Of a stretch of 64,000 nucleotides of DNA, positions 42,272 to 51,176 are shown piece after piece (the stretch's first letter is position 1; every line of letters starts with the position of its first letter). The translations under genes and the position numbers were made by a program. Origin of the DNA: Actinomycetospora termitidis. Lineage in GTDB: Bacteria > Actinomycetota > Actinomycetes > Mycobacteriales > Pseudonocardiaceae. Below the pieces are notes generated by a model. It did not search any database. It worked only from the letters and a program-made list of their open reading frames with translations, and had not been told where the DNA came from. The DNA lies in the NCBI RefSeq assembly GCF_030286555.1, contig NZ_JASVWF010000001.1:124001-188000 (forward strand), read 5' to 3'.

Positions 42272-42302
42272 TAGACTTGCGGCAGACGTGACTGGTGACA
42301 CA
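42272..42302 (+). promoter_or_regulatory. Candidate crp promoter with Crp-like site
   Basis: TAGACT (42272-42277) is a good actinobacterial -10. CGTGA-ctggtg-ACACA (42287-42302) matches 8 of 10 conserved bases of the Crp site TGTGA-N6-TCACA and would overlap the start of transcription, a position for autorepression. Confidence 0.4.
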
Positions 42303-42369
42303 GCGGAGCCCGGGGTGCACGATGCCCGGACCCCGTGGGGTCGATGAGGTCGGCGAGGAGCGGACGACG

Positions 42370-43044
42370 GTGGACGAGGTACTGGCGCGGGCGGGGATCT
42401 TCCAGGGAGTGGATCCGGCCGCCATCGAGGTGTTGACGGAGTCGCTCGATCGCGTCGAGTTCCCGCGGGGCACCGTCATCTTCAACGAGGGCGAGCCCGG
42501 TGACCGCCTGTTCATCGTGCAGAGCGGCAAGGTCAAGATCGGCCGCCGCTCGCCCGACGGGCGCGAGAACCTGCTGTCGATCTTCGGCCCGTCCGACATG
42601 TTCGGCGAGCTCTCCATCTTCGACCCCGGTCCCCGGACGTCGACGGCCACGTGCGTCACCGACGTGCGCGCCTACTCGATGGACCGCACCGCGCTGAAGG
42701 AGTGGATCTCCCAGCGGCCGGAGATCGCCGAGCAGCTGCTGCGCGTGGTCGCCCGCCGGCTGCGCCGCACGAACAACCTCCTCGCGGACCTCATCTTCAC
42801 CGACGTGCCCGGGCGCGTCGCGAAGGCGCTGCTGCAGCTCGCGCAGCGCTTCGGGTCGCAGGAGGCGGGCCTGCTGCGGGTCACGCACGACCTCACGCAG
42901 GAGGAGATCGCCCAACTCGTCGGCGCCTCCCGCGAGACCGTGAACAAGGCCCTCGCCGACTTCGCCGCCCGCGGCTGGCTGCGCCTCGAGGGGAAGAGCG
43001 TGCTCATCCTCGAGCCGGACCGTCTGGCCCGCCGCGCCCGCTAG
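42370..43044 (+). CDS. crp: Crp/Fnr-family cAMP-responsive regulator
   Basis: 224 residues, exactly the length of M. tuberculosis Crp (Rv3676). cNMP-binding domain with [21 protein letters not shown] (phosphate-binding cassette), a long dimer helix and the [30 protein letters not shown] 42370 follows GAGGAG by 9 bases and gives the N-terminus [14 protein letters not shown] that matches the mycobacterial protein; an upstream extension is unlikely to be translated. Confidence 0.95.
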   Translation: MDEVLARAGIFQGVDPAAIEVLTESLDRVEFPRGTVIFNEGEPGDRLFIVQSGKVKIGRRSPDGRENLLSIFGPSDMFGELSIFDPGPRTSTATCVTDVRAYSMDRTALKEWISQRPEIAEQLLRVVARRLRRTNNLLADLIFTDVPGRVAKALLQLAQRFGSQEAGLLRVTHDLTQEEIAQLVGASRETVNKALADFAARGWLRLEGKSVLILEPDRLARRAR

Positions 43045-43054
43045 TCCCCCTTCT

Positions 43055-43111
43055 TTCCGAGCGAACGGCACTCTCGCGCCCGTAGAAGCTGCGAGGGTGC
43101 CGTTCGCTCGG
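43055..43111. repeat. 40-bp interspersed repeat copy 2, with mirror arm forming a long hairpin
   Basis: 43055-43094 matches 29191-29230 at 39 of 40 bases. Here the left arm 43057-43077 pairs with 43091-43111 (20 of 21 positions) around a 13-nt loop. It lies between the convergent crp and MBL genes and probably also acts as a bidirectional terminator. Confidence 0.85.
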
Positions 43112-43119
43112 TCCGGGGG

Positions 43120-43902
43120 CTACTCCGAACGCAGGTACTCCAGCTGCGCCGCGACGGAGATGTCCGCCGCGGGCCACAGCGACTCGTCGACGTCCGCGTA
43201 GACGATCTCGACGACCTGCCGCGGCTCCGGCGCGGGCGGCAGCTGCCGCAGAGCAGCCCGGACCTGGTCGAGCCGCTGCTCCCGGTGGGCGAGGTAGTCG
43301 CGCGCGGTCTGCGGGGCGTCCGGGAGGTCCGGGCCGTGCCCGGGGAGCAGGCGCGTGCCCGCGGGGAGGCCCGCGAGACGGTCCAGCGAGGCCAGGTAGT
43401 CCCCGAGCGCACCATGGTGGTCGCCGAGCACGGTCGTCCCGCGGCCGAGCACCGTGTCGCCGGTGAGCACGGACCCGTCGCCGTCGACGACGAAGCACAG
43501 CGAGTCGAGCGTGTGCCCGGGTGTCGCGAGCACCCGCACGTCCAGCCCCGCGGCCCCGATCGCCTCGCCCGCGCCGAGGCCCTCCGCGCCGAGACACAGC
43601 TGCGGGTCGAGGGCCCGTACCGGAGCCCCGGTGAGCTCGGAGAACGGACGGGCCGCCTCGGAGTGGTCCAGGTGGTGGTGGGTGAGCAGGATCAGCTCGA
43701 CCGGACCGTGCTCGCGCAGCCGGTCGAGGTGGTGCGGGTCGTCCGGGCCGGGGTCCACGACGATGCAGCCGCGGTGCCCCGGCGCACGCAGGATCCAGCT
43801 GTTGGTGCCGTCGAGCGTCATGCCCGAGGGGTTGTCGGCGAGGACCACCCCCGCCGCCTCGGTGACGGGACGCAGGACCTCGTACGCCGGGTGCTCGGTC
43901 AC
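43120..43902 (-). CDS. Metallo-beta-lactamase-fold hydrolase (Rv3677c-like)
   Basis: 260 residues. Metal motif LLTHHHLDHSEAARP (HxHxDH), then LATPGHTLDSLCFV, TGDTVLG and LLPGHGPD giving the remaining His/Asp ligands. The fold matches glyoxalase II-like or LACTB2-like hydrolases. It corresponds to Rv3677c; substrate unknown. Confidence 0.9.
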   Translation of the reverse strand: MTEHPAYEVLRPVTEAAGVVLADNPSGMTLDGTNSWILRAPGHRGCIVVDPGPDDPHHLDRLREHGPVELILLTHHHLDHSEAARPFSELTGAPVRALDPQLCLGAEGLGAGEAIGAAGLDVRVLATPGHTLDSLCFVVDGDGSVLTGDTVLGRGTTVLGDHHGALGDYLASLDRLAGLPAGTRLLPGHGPDLPDAPQTARDYLAHREQRLDQVRAALRQLPPAPEPRQVVEIVYADVDESLWPAADISVAAQLEYLRSE

Positions 43903-43924
43903 GCCGTGACCCTAGGGGCCCGGC

Positions 43925-46639
43925 TCAGTGCCCGCCGTCCTGCCCGCCGGGCAGTCCGTGTCCGTTGGTCCGACCGCCGGGCGGCGGGCCGGGCGGTGGC
44001 GGCGGACCGGGTCGCGGCCCCGGGCGCCCCGGGGGGCCGCCGAACGGGTCCGCACCCTCGGCCCGCTCCCGCTGGGCGAGCTCCTCGTGCAGGCGCGCGA
44101 GCAGTTCGCGCTCCCGGTCGGAGAGCTGCGCGACGGAGTCGTCGGTGTCGGGCGCCCAGCTGCCGGTCGCCTCCGGGTCGGCCGGCCGGGACGGCGGCCG
44201 CACGGACGGGGCGGTGTCGGGCGTGTCCCGGTCGGTCGGACGCGGCGGGCCGGGGTGGGCCGGGGGCTGCGGCGGGTGTCCCGGGCCCTGCATCGGCGGG
44301 CCGGGCGCCACGCCGCCCGTCATCGCGCCGTGGACCGTCGCGCCGTTCACGCCCGGGCCGGGGCGCGGAGGCGACCAGGCGCCCGGCTCGGGCGACCAGC
44401 CCGCGCCGTCGGACGCCGCCCACGGCGGGGCGACGTCGCCGCCGCCCCGGGGGTCGACCGGCGGCTCGCCGAGATGCGTGCCGTTGACCGGCGCCGCGGG
44501 CTCGGACCAGGTCACCGGCCCGGTCGCGGGTTCCTCGGGCGGCGCCGGGGCCACGGCGTTGTGGCGGTGTCCGTTGGTGCCGAGGGTGATCGGCTCCTCA
44601 CCGATCTCGACCGGCGAGGCGAACACCGTGTCGGCCCCCGGCTGGGTGCCGGTCACCGGGGCGCCGGGCCACGCGGGGCCGGGGCCCGCGCCGAACCGTG
44701 CGTCGTGGCCGAACCGGGCGGGCGGGGTCGGTTCCTCGGGCGCGCTCCCCCGGCTGTGCCGGGCGCGCTGCACCTGGGCGTCGTCGGTCGGCGTGCCGTC
44801 CGGCGGCGTCGGGTCCCCGACGTCGACGAGGTCGCCCGCCTCGTCCGCCTCGTCCACCGGGGCGGCATCGAGTCGGTGACCGTTCAGGTACGGGGCCGGC
44901 CCCGGCCGAGGGGCGCGGAACGACGTCGTGCCGAGGTCGACCTCGGGCACGCGCCCGTGGCGCCCGACCGGCCCGTCGGCGTCGTCGAGCCCGTCGTCCC
45001 GCGGACCGTCCGGCTCGTCGCGCTCGGGCGCGGAGGGCTCGCCGACGACGTCGCGCACCGGGCCCGCCGGCTCGAGCCGGGTCTCCTCGAGCGAGTCCGG
45101 GGGCAGCGGGGCCGAGAAGTCCTCCGGCACCGGCCGGGCCCAGAGCGCGGCGATCCGGCGCGCGGTCACCGACAGGTCGTCGTCGATGGATGTCGGTGCC
45201 GCTCCGGCCGCGGGCTCGGGAGGCTCGACGGCGGGCGGGGCCGGATCGGGCTCGACGGTCCGCTCGAGGAGGGCCTGCCCGACCTCGTGCGCCGTGCCCG
45301 CGTCGGCCACGGTCCGCCAGGTCTCGTCGTCCTCGACCACGGGCACCCGGCCCGACGGCGGGTCCGGGCGGGCCGGCGGGTCGGAGACCGCCAGCGGGCG
45401 CGCCACGGCGAGGGCGTCGCGGTGGTACGCGGGCAGCGCGACGCCGGACGCGAAGACCTCGACCGACGTGCCCCCCAGACCGCGGGCGGCGTGGGCGAGA
45501 TGGTGGACGACGTGGTCGCAGTCGTCCGGGTCGGCGGTCTCGACGAGCACCACGCGGTGCGGCACGGGCCCCGGGGCGGCACCGGCCGGCGTGACCCGCC
45601 AGCTCTCGCGGACCGCCAGCACACCGGACAGCCGGCGGGCCGCGCGCGCCAGCGGGGTGGCCGGGGTCGCGTCGCCCGCCGTCGTGGTGAAGCGGTGTCC
45701 GGAGCGGCGTCGCGCGTCGGGGTCGACCGGGAGGGCGGCGAGCAGGTCCGGGTCGACGCGGGTCGCGGCGAACCAGGGGGCGAGCACGGCCCGCTCGTCG
45801 GCGTTCAGCCCGACCTCGTCCGCGAGCAGGCAGCCACCCAACAGCTCGGCGGCCTCGGCGTCGTCCTCGGCCGCGACCAGTTCGCGCACGGTCGTCAGCG
45901 CGTCGTCGTCGAGGCGTCCGGCGAGACCGAGCAGGACGTCGTGGAGCCGGCCGGGAGCGGGTGGCCCGTCGTCGGGGCAGACGGGGGCGTCGGCGCGCCG
46001 CGGGTCCGCGGAGCGGCCGGGGCGGTCGCCGGGGGGAGGACCGGCAGCCGGGTCGCGGAGGACGGGAGCGGCCGGTCCCGGCGGGGCGGTCGGCACGGGC
46101 TCCCGCGAGACGGGGTCGTCCGGGGCGGGGCCCTCCGGCACGGGGTCGTCCAAGGCACGGTCGCTCGAGGGGAGGTCGTCCGGGTCGGGCCCGGCGGCGA
46201 CCTCGGTGTCGTGTGCCTCCTCGACCGGCCGATCGGCCACCGGCACACCCGTCGCAGGCGTCCGGTCCCCCGCGGCGGGAGCGGCTGCGGTCGGTGTCGG
46301 CTCTCCCGCAGGGGTCGGGAGGCCGTCGGCGGGCGTGCGGGCGTCGGCCGCCGGGATGCCGACGGCCGGGGTGCGAGCGTCGACCGGCTCCGGGGCCGCC
46401 GCGGACACGTCCGGTCCGGGCGGCACGACCTCGTCGGGCGCGACCTCGTCCGCCGGGTCCGTGACGCGTCGGCGCTGCTCGGCGACCCGTCGCCAGGCCG
46501 CGAGGGCCACCGGGTCACGGCCGCCGCGCGACCGGGCGGGACGGCCGTGGCCGTCGGCCGGGCGCGGCTCGGGGCGGGGTCGGTCGGGATGTGGGGGGTC
46601 GGGGTGTGCCCCGTCGGGACGGGGGACGGCCTCAGCCAT
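43925..46639 (-). CDS. Large Pro-rich hypothetical protein, paralogue of the upstream gene
   Basis: 904 residues. Most is low-complexity Pro/Asp/Gly/Ala (about 1-210 and 470-904). A folded island lies at about 235-430: HDVLLGLAGRLDDDALTTVRELV, GLNADERAVLAPWF, HRVVLVETADPDDCDHVVHHL and TSVEVFASGVALPAYHRDAL. The same elements occur in the upstream 230-residue protein, so the pair arose by duplication. A coiled-coil-like stretch SDRERELLARLHEELAQRE is near the C-terminus. No signal or membrane segment. It interrupts the Rv3677c-Rv3678c order. Its ATG lies within the end of the upstream gene. Confidence 0.75.
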   Translation of the reverse strand: MAEAVPRPDGAHPDPPHPDRPRPEPRPADGHGRPARSRGGRDPVALAAWRRVAEQRRRVTDPADEVAPDEVVPPGPDVSAAAPEPVDARTPAVGIPAADARTPADGLPTPAGEPTPTAAAPAAGDRTPATGVPVADRPVEEAHDTEVAAGPDPDDLPSSDRALDDPVPEGPAPDDPVSREPVPTAPPGPAAPVLRDPAAGPPPGDRPGRSADPRRADAPVCPDDGPPAPGRLHDVLLGLAGRLDDDALTTVRELVAAEDDAEAAELLGGCLLADEVGLNADERAVLAPWFAATRVDPDLLAALPVDPDARRRSGHRFTTTAGDATPATPLARAARRLSGVLAVRESWRVTPAGAAPGPVPHRVVLVETADPDDCDHVVHHLAHAARGLGGTSVEVFASGVALPAYHRDALAVARPLAVSDPPARPDPPSGRVPVVEDDETWRTVADAGTAHEVGQALLERTVEPDPAPPAVEPPEPAAGAAPTSIDDDLSVTARRIAALWARPVPEDFSAPLPPDSLEETRLEPAGPVRDVVGEPSAPERDEPDGPRDDGLDDADGPVGRHGRVPEVDLGTTSFRAPRPGPAPYLNGHRLDAAPVDEADEAGDLVDVGDPTPPDGTPTDDAQVQRARHSRGSAPEEPTPPARFGHDARFGAGPGPAWPGAPVTGTQPGADTVFASPVEIGEEPITLGTNGHRHNAVAPAPPEEPATGPVTWSEPAAPVNGTHLGEPPVDPRGGGDVAPPWAASDGAGWSPEPGAWSPPRPGPGVNGATVHGAMTGGVAPGPPMQGPGHPPQPPAHPGPPRPTDRDTPDTAPSVRPPSRPADPEATGSWAPDTDDSVAQLSDRERELLARLHEELAQRERAEGADPFGGPPGRPGPRPGPPPPPGPPPGGRTNGHGLPGGQDGGH

Positions 46640-47324
46640 GGCGCACCAGCTCCGGTGGTGACGACGGGACACCGGACCGGGGGTCCGGGAGCCGCGCGTG
46701 GTCGGCCGCGTCGGGCGCCGACTCGGCTCCACCGGCGCGCCAGAGCACCTCCGAGGCGGCGAGGGCCGCCCGGTGGTACCCGGTGGTCGGCGTCCCGGCG
46801 CCGATGACCTCGACGCAGGGGGACGCGTCGCCGTGGGCGCGCAACGCCCGCTGCACGATGCCGGTCAGCGGGGCCAGCTCACCCGCGGCGCTGACGAGCA
46901 CGACGCGGGGGCCGCCCGCACGCCACGCCCGCCGGACCTCGCCGACGTCGCCGGCGGCGGGCAGGACCGCCCGCAGCACGAGGTCGGCGGCGTCCCAGGC
47001 GGCACCCGGCTCCACGAACCCGACGGTCGGCTCGGGGACGGCGTCGGCGTGCAGGACCGCGTCCACGAGTCGGGTCGAGCCGTGCCAGGCGGACAGGGCC
47101 TCGCGCAGCAGTGCCCGCTCGCCCTCGGTGACCCCGACCCGGTGCCGCAGCAGCGTGCGCGGCAGCGCGGTGCGCAGGGCGACGTCGGCGCCGGCGGCGA
47201 GCCAGTCCCGCAGCCGCCAGAGCGCCCGGTCGGGCACCCGGCCGGCGAGGGCCACCAGCAGGTCGTGGCAGGCGCGGGCCCCGGACGGATCCGTTCCCGG
47301 TGCCCGCGCGTCCGTGCTCGCCAC
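46632..47324 (-). CDS. Hypothetical protein, compact paralogue of the Pro-rich protein
   Basis: 230 residues. CHDLLVALAGRVPDRALWRLRDWL and GVTEGERALLREAL are followed by a Rossmann-like strand RVVLVSAAGELAPLTGIVQ and CVEVIGAGTPTTGYHRAALAASEVLW. These match, in order, the folded island of the downstream 904-residue protein. GGGAG lies 7-8 bases before GTG 47324. Function unknown; the two proteins are probably co-translated and may form a complex. Confidence 0.7.
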   Translation of the reverse strand: MASTDARAPGTDPSGARACHDLLVALAGRVPDRALWRLRDWLAAGADVALRTALPRTLLRHRVGVTEGERALLREALSAWHGSTRLVDAVLHADAVPEPTVGFVEPGAAWDAADLVLRAVLPAAGDVGEVRRAWRAGGPRVVLVSAAGELAPLTGIVQRALRAHGDASPCVEVIGAGTPTTGYHRAALAASEVLWRAGGAESAPDAADHARLPDPRSGVPSSPPELVRHG

Positions 47325-47376
47325 GTCGGAACTCCCTACCGCCGCGGTCGGACCGCGGCACTCGTCACCATCGACC

Positions 47377-47835
47377 TCACGCGAGGTCGACCACGACCTC
47401 AACCTCGACGGGGGCACCCAGCGGCAGCGCCGCCACCCCGATCGCCGAGCGGGCGTGTTCGCCCGCCGGACCGAAGACCTGACCCATGAGCTCGGAGGCG
47501 CCGTTCACCACCTGGGGCTGGCCGCCGAACCCGGGCGCGGACGCCACGAAACCGACGATCTTGGCCACGGACGCGACCGCGTCCAGCCCGACCAGCGCGT
47601 CGATGGCGGCCAGCGCGTTGAGCGCCGCGAGGCGGGCGTAGGCGGCCGCGTCGTCCACCGACACCTCGGCGCCGACGAGGCCGGTGGCGGGCAGCTCGCC
47701 ACCCACGAGCGGCAGCTGCCCGGAGGTCCACACCTGGGCGCCGACCTTCTTGGCCGGCACGTAGATGCCCTTCGGCGGGGCCACCGGCGGCAGCTCGACG
47801 CCGAGCTCGGCGAGCCGCGCCGTCGGGCTCGTCAC
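47377..47835 (-). CDS. RidA/YjgF-family protein
   Basis: 152 residues. RidA fold with VWTSGQLPLVGGELPATGLVGAEV, AAYARLAALNALAAIDALVG and the C-terminal SAIGVAALPLGAPVEVEVVV. The catalytic Arg of true RidA (in the R-A-x-V pattern) corresponds to ARSAIGV. It corresponds to Rv3678c, a possible enamine/imine deaminase. GTG start overlaps the DUF4177 stop (GTGA). Confidence 0.9.
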   Translation of the reverse strand: MTSPTARLAELGVELPPVAPPKGIYVPAKKVGAQVWTSGQLPLVGGELPATGLVGAEVSVDDAAAYARLAALNALAAIDALVGLDAVASVAKIVGFVASAPGFGGQPQVVNGASELMGQVFGPAGEHARSAIGVAALPLGAPVEVEVVVDLA

Positions 47836-47993
47836 GACAGCGGCTTCTTCAGGTAGGCGACGTGCTGCTCGCCCGTCGGCCCGGGGAGGACGGTGACGAG
47901 CTCCCAGCCGTCGGCACCCCACTGGTCGAGGATCTGCTTGGTCGCGTGGGTCAGCAGGGGGACGGTCGCGTACTCCCACGTCTGGGCACTCAT
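47832..47993 (-). CDS. DUF4177 small protein
   Basis: 53 residues, read directly from the sequence: MSAQTWEYATVPLLTHATKQ at the start, then ILDQWGADGWELVTVLPGPT and a basic AYLKKPLS end. WEY...D..G..GWELV is the DUF4177 signature. In mycobacteria a similar short gene lies between the RidA gene and the ArsA-like pair. It is coupled to RidA by a GTGA overlap. Function unknown. Confidence 0.85.
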   Translation of the reverse strand: MSAQTWEYATVPLLTHATKQILDQWGADGWELVTVLPGPTGEQHVAYLKKPLS

Positions 47994-48172
47994 GGGTGCC
48001 GAGGGTAGATGTCCACCCCGACACGCCCGGGCACGCCCCGAACCGGCCCACGCCCCGTCACACCTGCAGGGACGGCCCGTACACGCATCGTCACCGGCGC
48101 CGGGACCGAGTGTGACCCAGCCCCTCCGGCCGGGGCCCGCGGGCCCGCCACGGCGGTCCTACGCTGGTGGCC

Positions 48173-49228
48173 GTGAGCACTCAGCGCGAGACCGGAGCCG
48201 CCGGTCTCTTCGACGAGGCCGGCGTCGAGCGGTGGCCGGACGCCCTGGCCGGCGCCCGCCTGCACGTCGTCACCGGCAAGGGCGGGACCGGCAAGTCGAC
48301 CCTCGCCGCCGCCCTCGCGCTCGCCCTGGCCGCCGACGGCGGCCGAACCCTGCTCGTGGAGGTCGAGGGGCGCCAGGGCATCGCCCAGCTCTTCGACACC
48401 CCGCCGCTGCCCTACGCCGAGCAGCGCATCGCGGTCGCCCCGGACGGCGGCGAGGTCCGCGGCCTGGCGGTGGACGCCGAGGAGGCCCTCCTCGAGTACC
48501 TCGAGATGTTCTACAACCTCGGCCTGGCCGGCCGGACCCTGCGCCGGATGGGCGCCGTCGAGTTCGCGACGACGTTGGCCCCCGGTCTGCGCGACGTCCT
48601 GCTCACCGGCAAGGTCAAGGAGTGCGTCGGGCGCACCGTCGGCGACGACCGGCGCTCCCGCGGGTCGCGCCGCCCGCTCTACGACGCGGTGATCCTGGAC
48701 GCGCCGCCGACCGGCCGCGTCGTGAAGTTCCTCGACGTCACCAAGGCCATGGGCACCCTCGCGCGCACCGGCCCGATCCGGACGCAGAGCGAGGGCGTCG
48801 TCGCGCTGCTGCACTCGCCGCAGACCGTGGTGCACGTGGTCACCCAGCTCGAGGACCTGCCGGTCCAGGAAACGCTGGACACCGTCGACGAGCTGACCGG
48901 GGCGAACCTCCCGGCGGGCGCCGTCATGGTCAACCGGGTCCGTCCGGCGCGCCTGCCGGTCGCCGGGGTCGGCGTCGACGGGGACGGGCTGCGGGCCGGC
49001 CTGGAGGCCGCGGGGTTGTTCCTCAAGGACGACGAGGTGGACGGACTGCTCACCGAGGTCGGCGAGCACACCGAGCGACTCGCCGTCGAGTCCGGGGTGC
49101 GCTCGCGCCTGGACGCCGCCGGCATGCCGCAGATCGAGCTGCCCGAGCTCGCCGACGGGGTCGACCTGGGCGGGCTCTACGAGCTCGCGGAACTGCTGCG
49201 CGAGCAGGGGGTGCGCCATGACCGCTGA
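48173..49228 (+). CDS. ArsA/Get3-like ATPase, first subunit (Rv3679/BagA-like)
   Basis: 351 residues. Deviant Walker [18 protein letters not shown], switch I-like [15 protein letters not shown] and Walker B-like [19 protein letters not shown]. It corresponds to Rv3679. With the next gene it forms the heteromeric 'BagAB' ATPase of M. tuberculosis, reported to protect against nitric oxide and glycerol-related stress. GTG 48173 or 48167. Confidence 0.9.
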   Translation: MSTQRETGAAGLFDEAGVERWPDALAGARLHVVTGKGGTGKSTLAAALALALAADGGRTLLVEVEGRQGIAQLFDTPPLPYAEQRIAVAPDGGEVRGLAVDAEEALLEYLEMFYNLGLAGRTLRRMGAVEFATTLAPGLRDVLLTGKVKECVGRTVGDDRRSRGSRRPLYDAVILDAPPTGRVVKFLDVTKAMGTLARTGPIRTQSEGVVALLHSPQTVVHVVTQLEDLPVQETLDTVDELTGANLPAGAVMVNRVRPARLPVAGVGVDGDGLRAGLEAAGLFLKDDEVDGLLTEVGEHTERLAVESGVRSRLDAAGMPQIELPELADGVDLGGLYELAELLREQGVRHDR

Positions 49229-50381
49229 GACCGTTCCGGACGCCGGGCGCGGTCGCCGACCGCAGCACCTGGACCTGGACGCGCTGATCGACGACCGCTC
49301 GACCCGCGTCGTGGTGTGCTGCGGCTCCGGCGGGGTCGGCAAGACGACGACCGCGGCCGCGCTGGCCCTGCGCGCGGCCGCCCGTGGCCGGCGCGTCGTG
49401 GTGCTGACGATCGACCCGGCGAAGCGCCTGGCCCAGTCGATGGGACTCGAGGAGCTCGACAACGAGCCGCGCGTGGTGCCGGGCGCGTCCGTGGGCGCCT
49501 CCGGCGGCGAGCTGCAGGCGATGATGCTCGACATGCGCCGGACCTTCGACGAGATGGTCTCCGGGCACACCACGCCCGACCGCGCGCAGGCGATCTTCGA
49601 CAACCCCTTCTACCAGACCATCTCCTCGTCGTTCTCCGGCACGCAGGAGTACATGGCGATGGAGAAGCTGGGGCAGCTGGCGGCCACCGGACGCTGGGAC
49701 CTGATCATCGTCGACACCCCGCCGTCGCGGTCGGCGCTGGACTTCCTGGACGCGCCGCAGCGTCTGTCCTCGTTCCTGGACGGCCGCATGATCCGGCTGC
49801 TCTCCGCGCCCGCCCGGGCAGGCGGCAGCGCCCTGCGCAAGCTGGTCGGGTCGACGTTCAACCTGTTCGCCAAGGCGGTCTCGACGATCCTCGGCGGGCA
49901 GATGCTCGCGGACGCCTCGGCGTTCGTGCAGGCCTTCGACACCCTGTTCGGCGGCTTCCAGGAGCGGGCGAACGCGACCTACCAGCTGCTGCGGGCGCCG
50001 GGCACGGCGTTCATCGTGGTCGCCGCGCCCGAGCCGGACGCGCTGCGCGAGGCCTCCTACTTCGTCGAGCGGCTCGGGAACGAGCGCATGCCGCTCGCCG
50101 GGATGGTGCTCAACCGCACCCACCCGGTGCACGCGACATTGTCGGGCGCGCGGGCGCGGGAGGGCGCGGAGTCCCTCGAGGCCGCCCGCGGGGACGCCAC
50201 GACCGCGGCGGTCCTGCGCCTGCACGCCGACCGCGTGGAGACCGCCGAGCGCGAGCGCCGCGTCCTCGCCCGCTTCACCCGTGCGCACCCGACGGTGCCG
50301 ATGGTGGACGTCCCGGCGATGGCCACCGACGTCCACGACCTCGACGGCCTCCGCGCGATCGGTGACCTGCTGACGTCCTGA
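49218..50381 (+). CDS. ArsA/Get3-like ATPase, second subunit (Rv3680/BagB-like)
   Basis: 387 residues. Walker [21 protein letters not shown], switch [16 protein letters not shown] and [20 protein letters not shown]. It corresponds to Rv3680. Its ATG lies 11 bp inside the end of the previous gene, so the two subunits are made in equal amounts. Confidence 0.92.
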   Translation: MTAETVPDAGRGRRPQHLDLDALIDDRSTRVVVCCGSGGVGKTTTAAALALRAAARGRRVVVLTIDPAKRLAQSMGLEELDNEPRVVPGASVGASGGELQAMMLDMRRTFDEMVSGHTTPDRAQAIFDNPFYQTISSSFSGTQEYMAMEKLGQLAATGRWDLIIVDTPPSRSALDFLDAPQRLSSFLDGRMIRLLSAPARAGGSALRKLVGSTFNLFAKAVSTILGGQMLADASAFVQAFDTLFGGFQERANATYQLLRAPGTAFIVVAAPEPDALREASYFVERLGNERMPLAGMVLNRTHPVHATLSGARAREGAESLEAARGDATTAAVLRLHADRVETAERERRVLARFTRAHPTVPMVDVPAMATDVHDLDGLRAIGDLLTS

Positions 50382-50412
50382 CGGCGGATGTGGTCGACGT
50401 CCGGGTCGAACG

Positions 50413-50457
50413 GGTCCTCAGAGCTCTCGGAGTGCGGACAGAACAGCCCTGAGGACC
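50413..50457. terminator. Hairpin after the ArsA-like pair
   Basis: GGTCCTCAG and CTGAGGACC are perfect 9-bp arms around 27 nt, 31 bp after the stop. The long loop makes termination less certain. Confidence 0.4.
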
Positions 50458-50489
50458 TGTTGATCATGGGACGTCGGGGGCCGGCGCGC

Positions 50490-50580
50490 CTTGTCGCGGG
50501 TTCCCGACCGCCACTGGCCCACCTGTCGCTGTGAATCCCCACGACAAGGCGGCGTGCCGGCCGCGGAAACCCGCGACAGG
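50490..50580. repeat. Palindromic element between convergent genes
   Basis: TGTCGCGGGTT (50493-50503) pairs with AACCCGCGACA (50568-50578). A competing inner pair CCTTGTCG / CGACAAGG uses 50490-50497 and 50542-50549. Two alternative folds share the left arm. It ends 12 bp before the whiB stop, so it probably serves as a bidirectional terminator or mobile palindromic repeat. Confidence 0.5.
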
Positions 50581-50591
50581 ACGAACCGGAG

Positions 50592-50951
50592 TCAGCCCGC
50601 GCGACGCGCCGGCTTCTCGGGAGCGGCCGGCTCCGCCGCCGGACGCTCCGGAGCCGGCTGCTGCGGGCGCAGGGCCGCCCGGCGTGCCGCCTCGAGCAGC
50701 GCCGACCACGAAACGACGTCCGGGCGGCGCTTGAGCAGCGCCCGGCGCTCCCGCTCGGTCATCCCGCCCCACACGCCGAACCGGATCCGGTTGTCCAGCG
50801 CGTGCGCCAGGCACTCGGTGCGCACCGGGCAGGCCTTGCAGACCTCGCGCACGTCCCGCTGCTGCGCACCCTGCACGAACAGGGTGTCCGGGTCCTCGTG
50901 GCGGCACCGTGCCTCGTGCCGCCAGTTCCGCGTTCCCGCCTCGTCGTCCAC
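50592..50951 (-). CDS. whiB4: WhiB-family iron-sulfur regulator (WhiB4-like)
   Basis: 119 residues. Four cluster Cys: ARCRHEDPDTLF, then VCKACPVRTEC (C-x2-C-x5-C), followed by the GVWGG turn (FGVWGGMTERERR) and the basic DNA-contact tail (RRALLKRRP), with an Ala/Pro-rich extension. Orthologous position to Rv3681c (WhiB4), a redox-sensing regulator. GTG 50951 with GAGGG 9 bases upstream. Confidence 0.92.
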   Translation of the reverse strand: MDDEAGTRNWRHEARCRHEDPDTLFVQGAQQRDVREVCKACPVRTECLAHALDNRIRFGVWGGMTERERRALLKRRPDVVSWSALLEAARRAALRPQQPAPERPAAEPAAPEKPARRAG

Positions 50952-51051
50952 GTCATCCCGCCCTCGTGTGGCCCCATGGCTCCCGGTGGCCCCGACCCAC
51001 CGGTGCGCGGCCCCGCCGGCCGTGCGCCCGCCCGTACATGGGGTTCGACGC

Positions 51052-51081
51052 ACTCTAGGAGCGAACGGTTCCACCGACCAA
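51052..51081 (-). promoter_or_regulatory. Candidate whiB promoter
   Basis: On the minus strand TTGGTC (-35, 51081-51076) and TAGAGT (-10, 51057-51052) are separated by 18 bp, a good sigma-70-type pair, about 100 bp upstream of the whiB GTG. Confidence 0.45.
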
Positions 51082-51176
51082 GAGCCGAACTGGATCTGTC
51101 GTGTGAACACCGTCGTCGCCACGCATCGCACGCGGGGAGCACGAACCACACCTCGCGGCCAGTAACCTGGACACCG

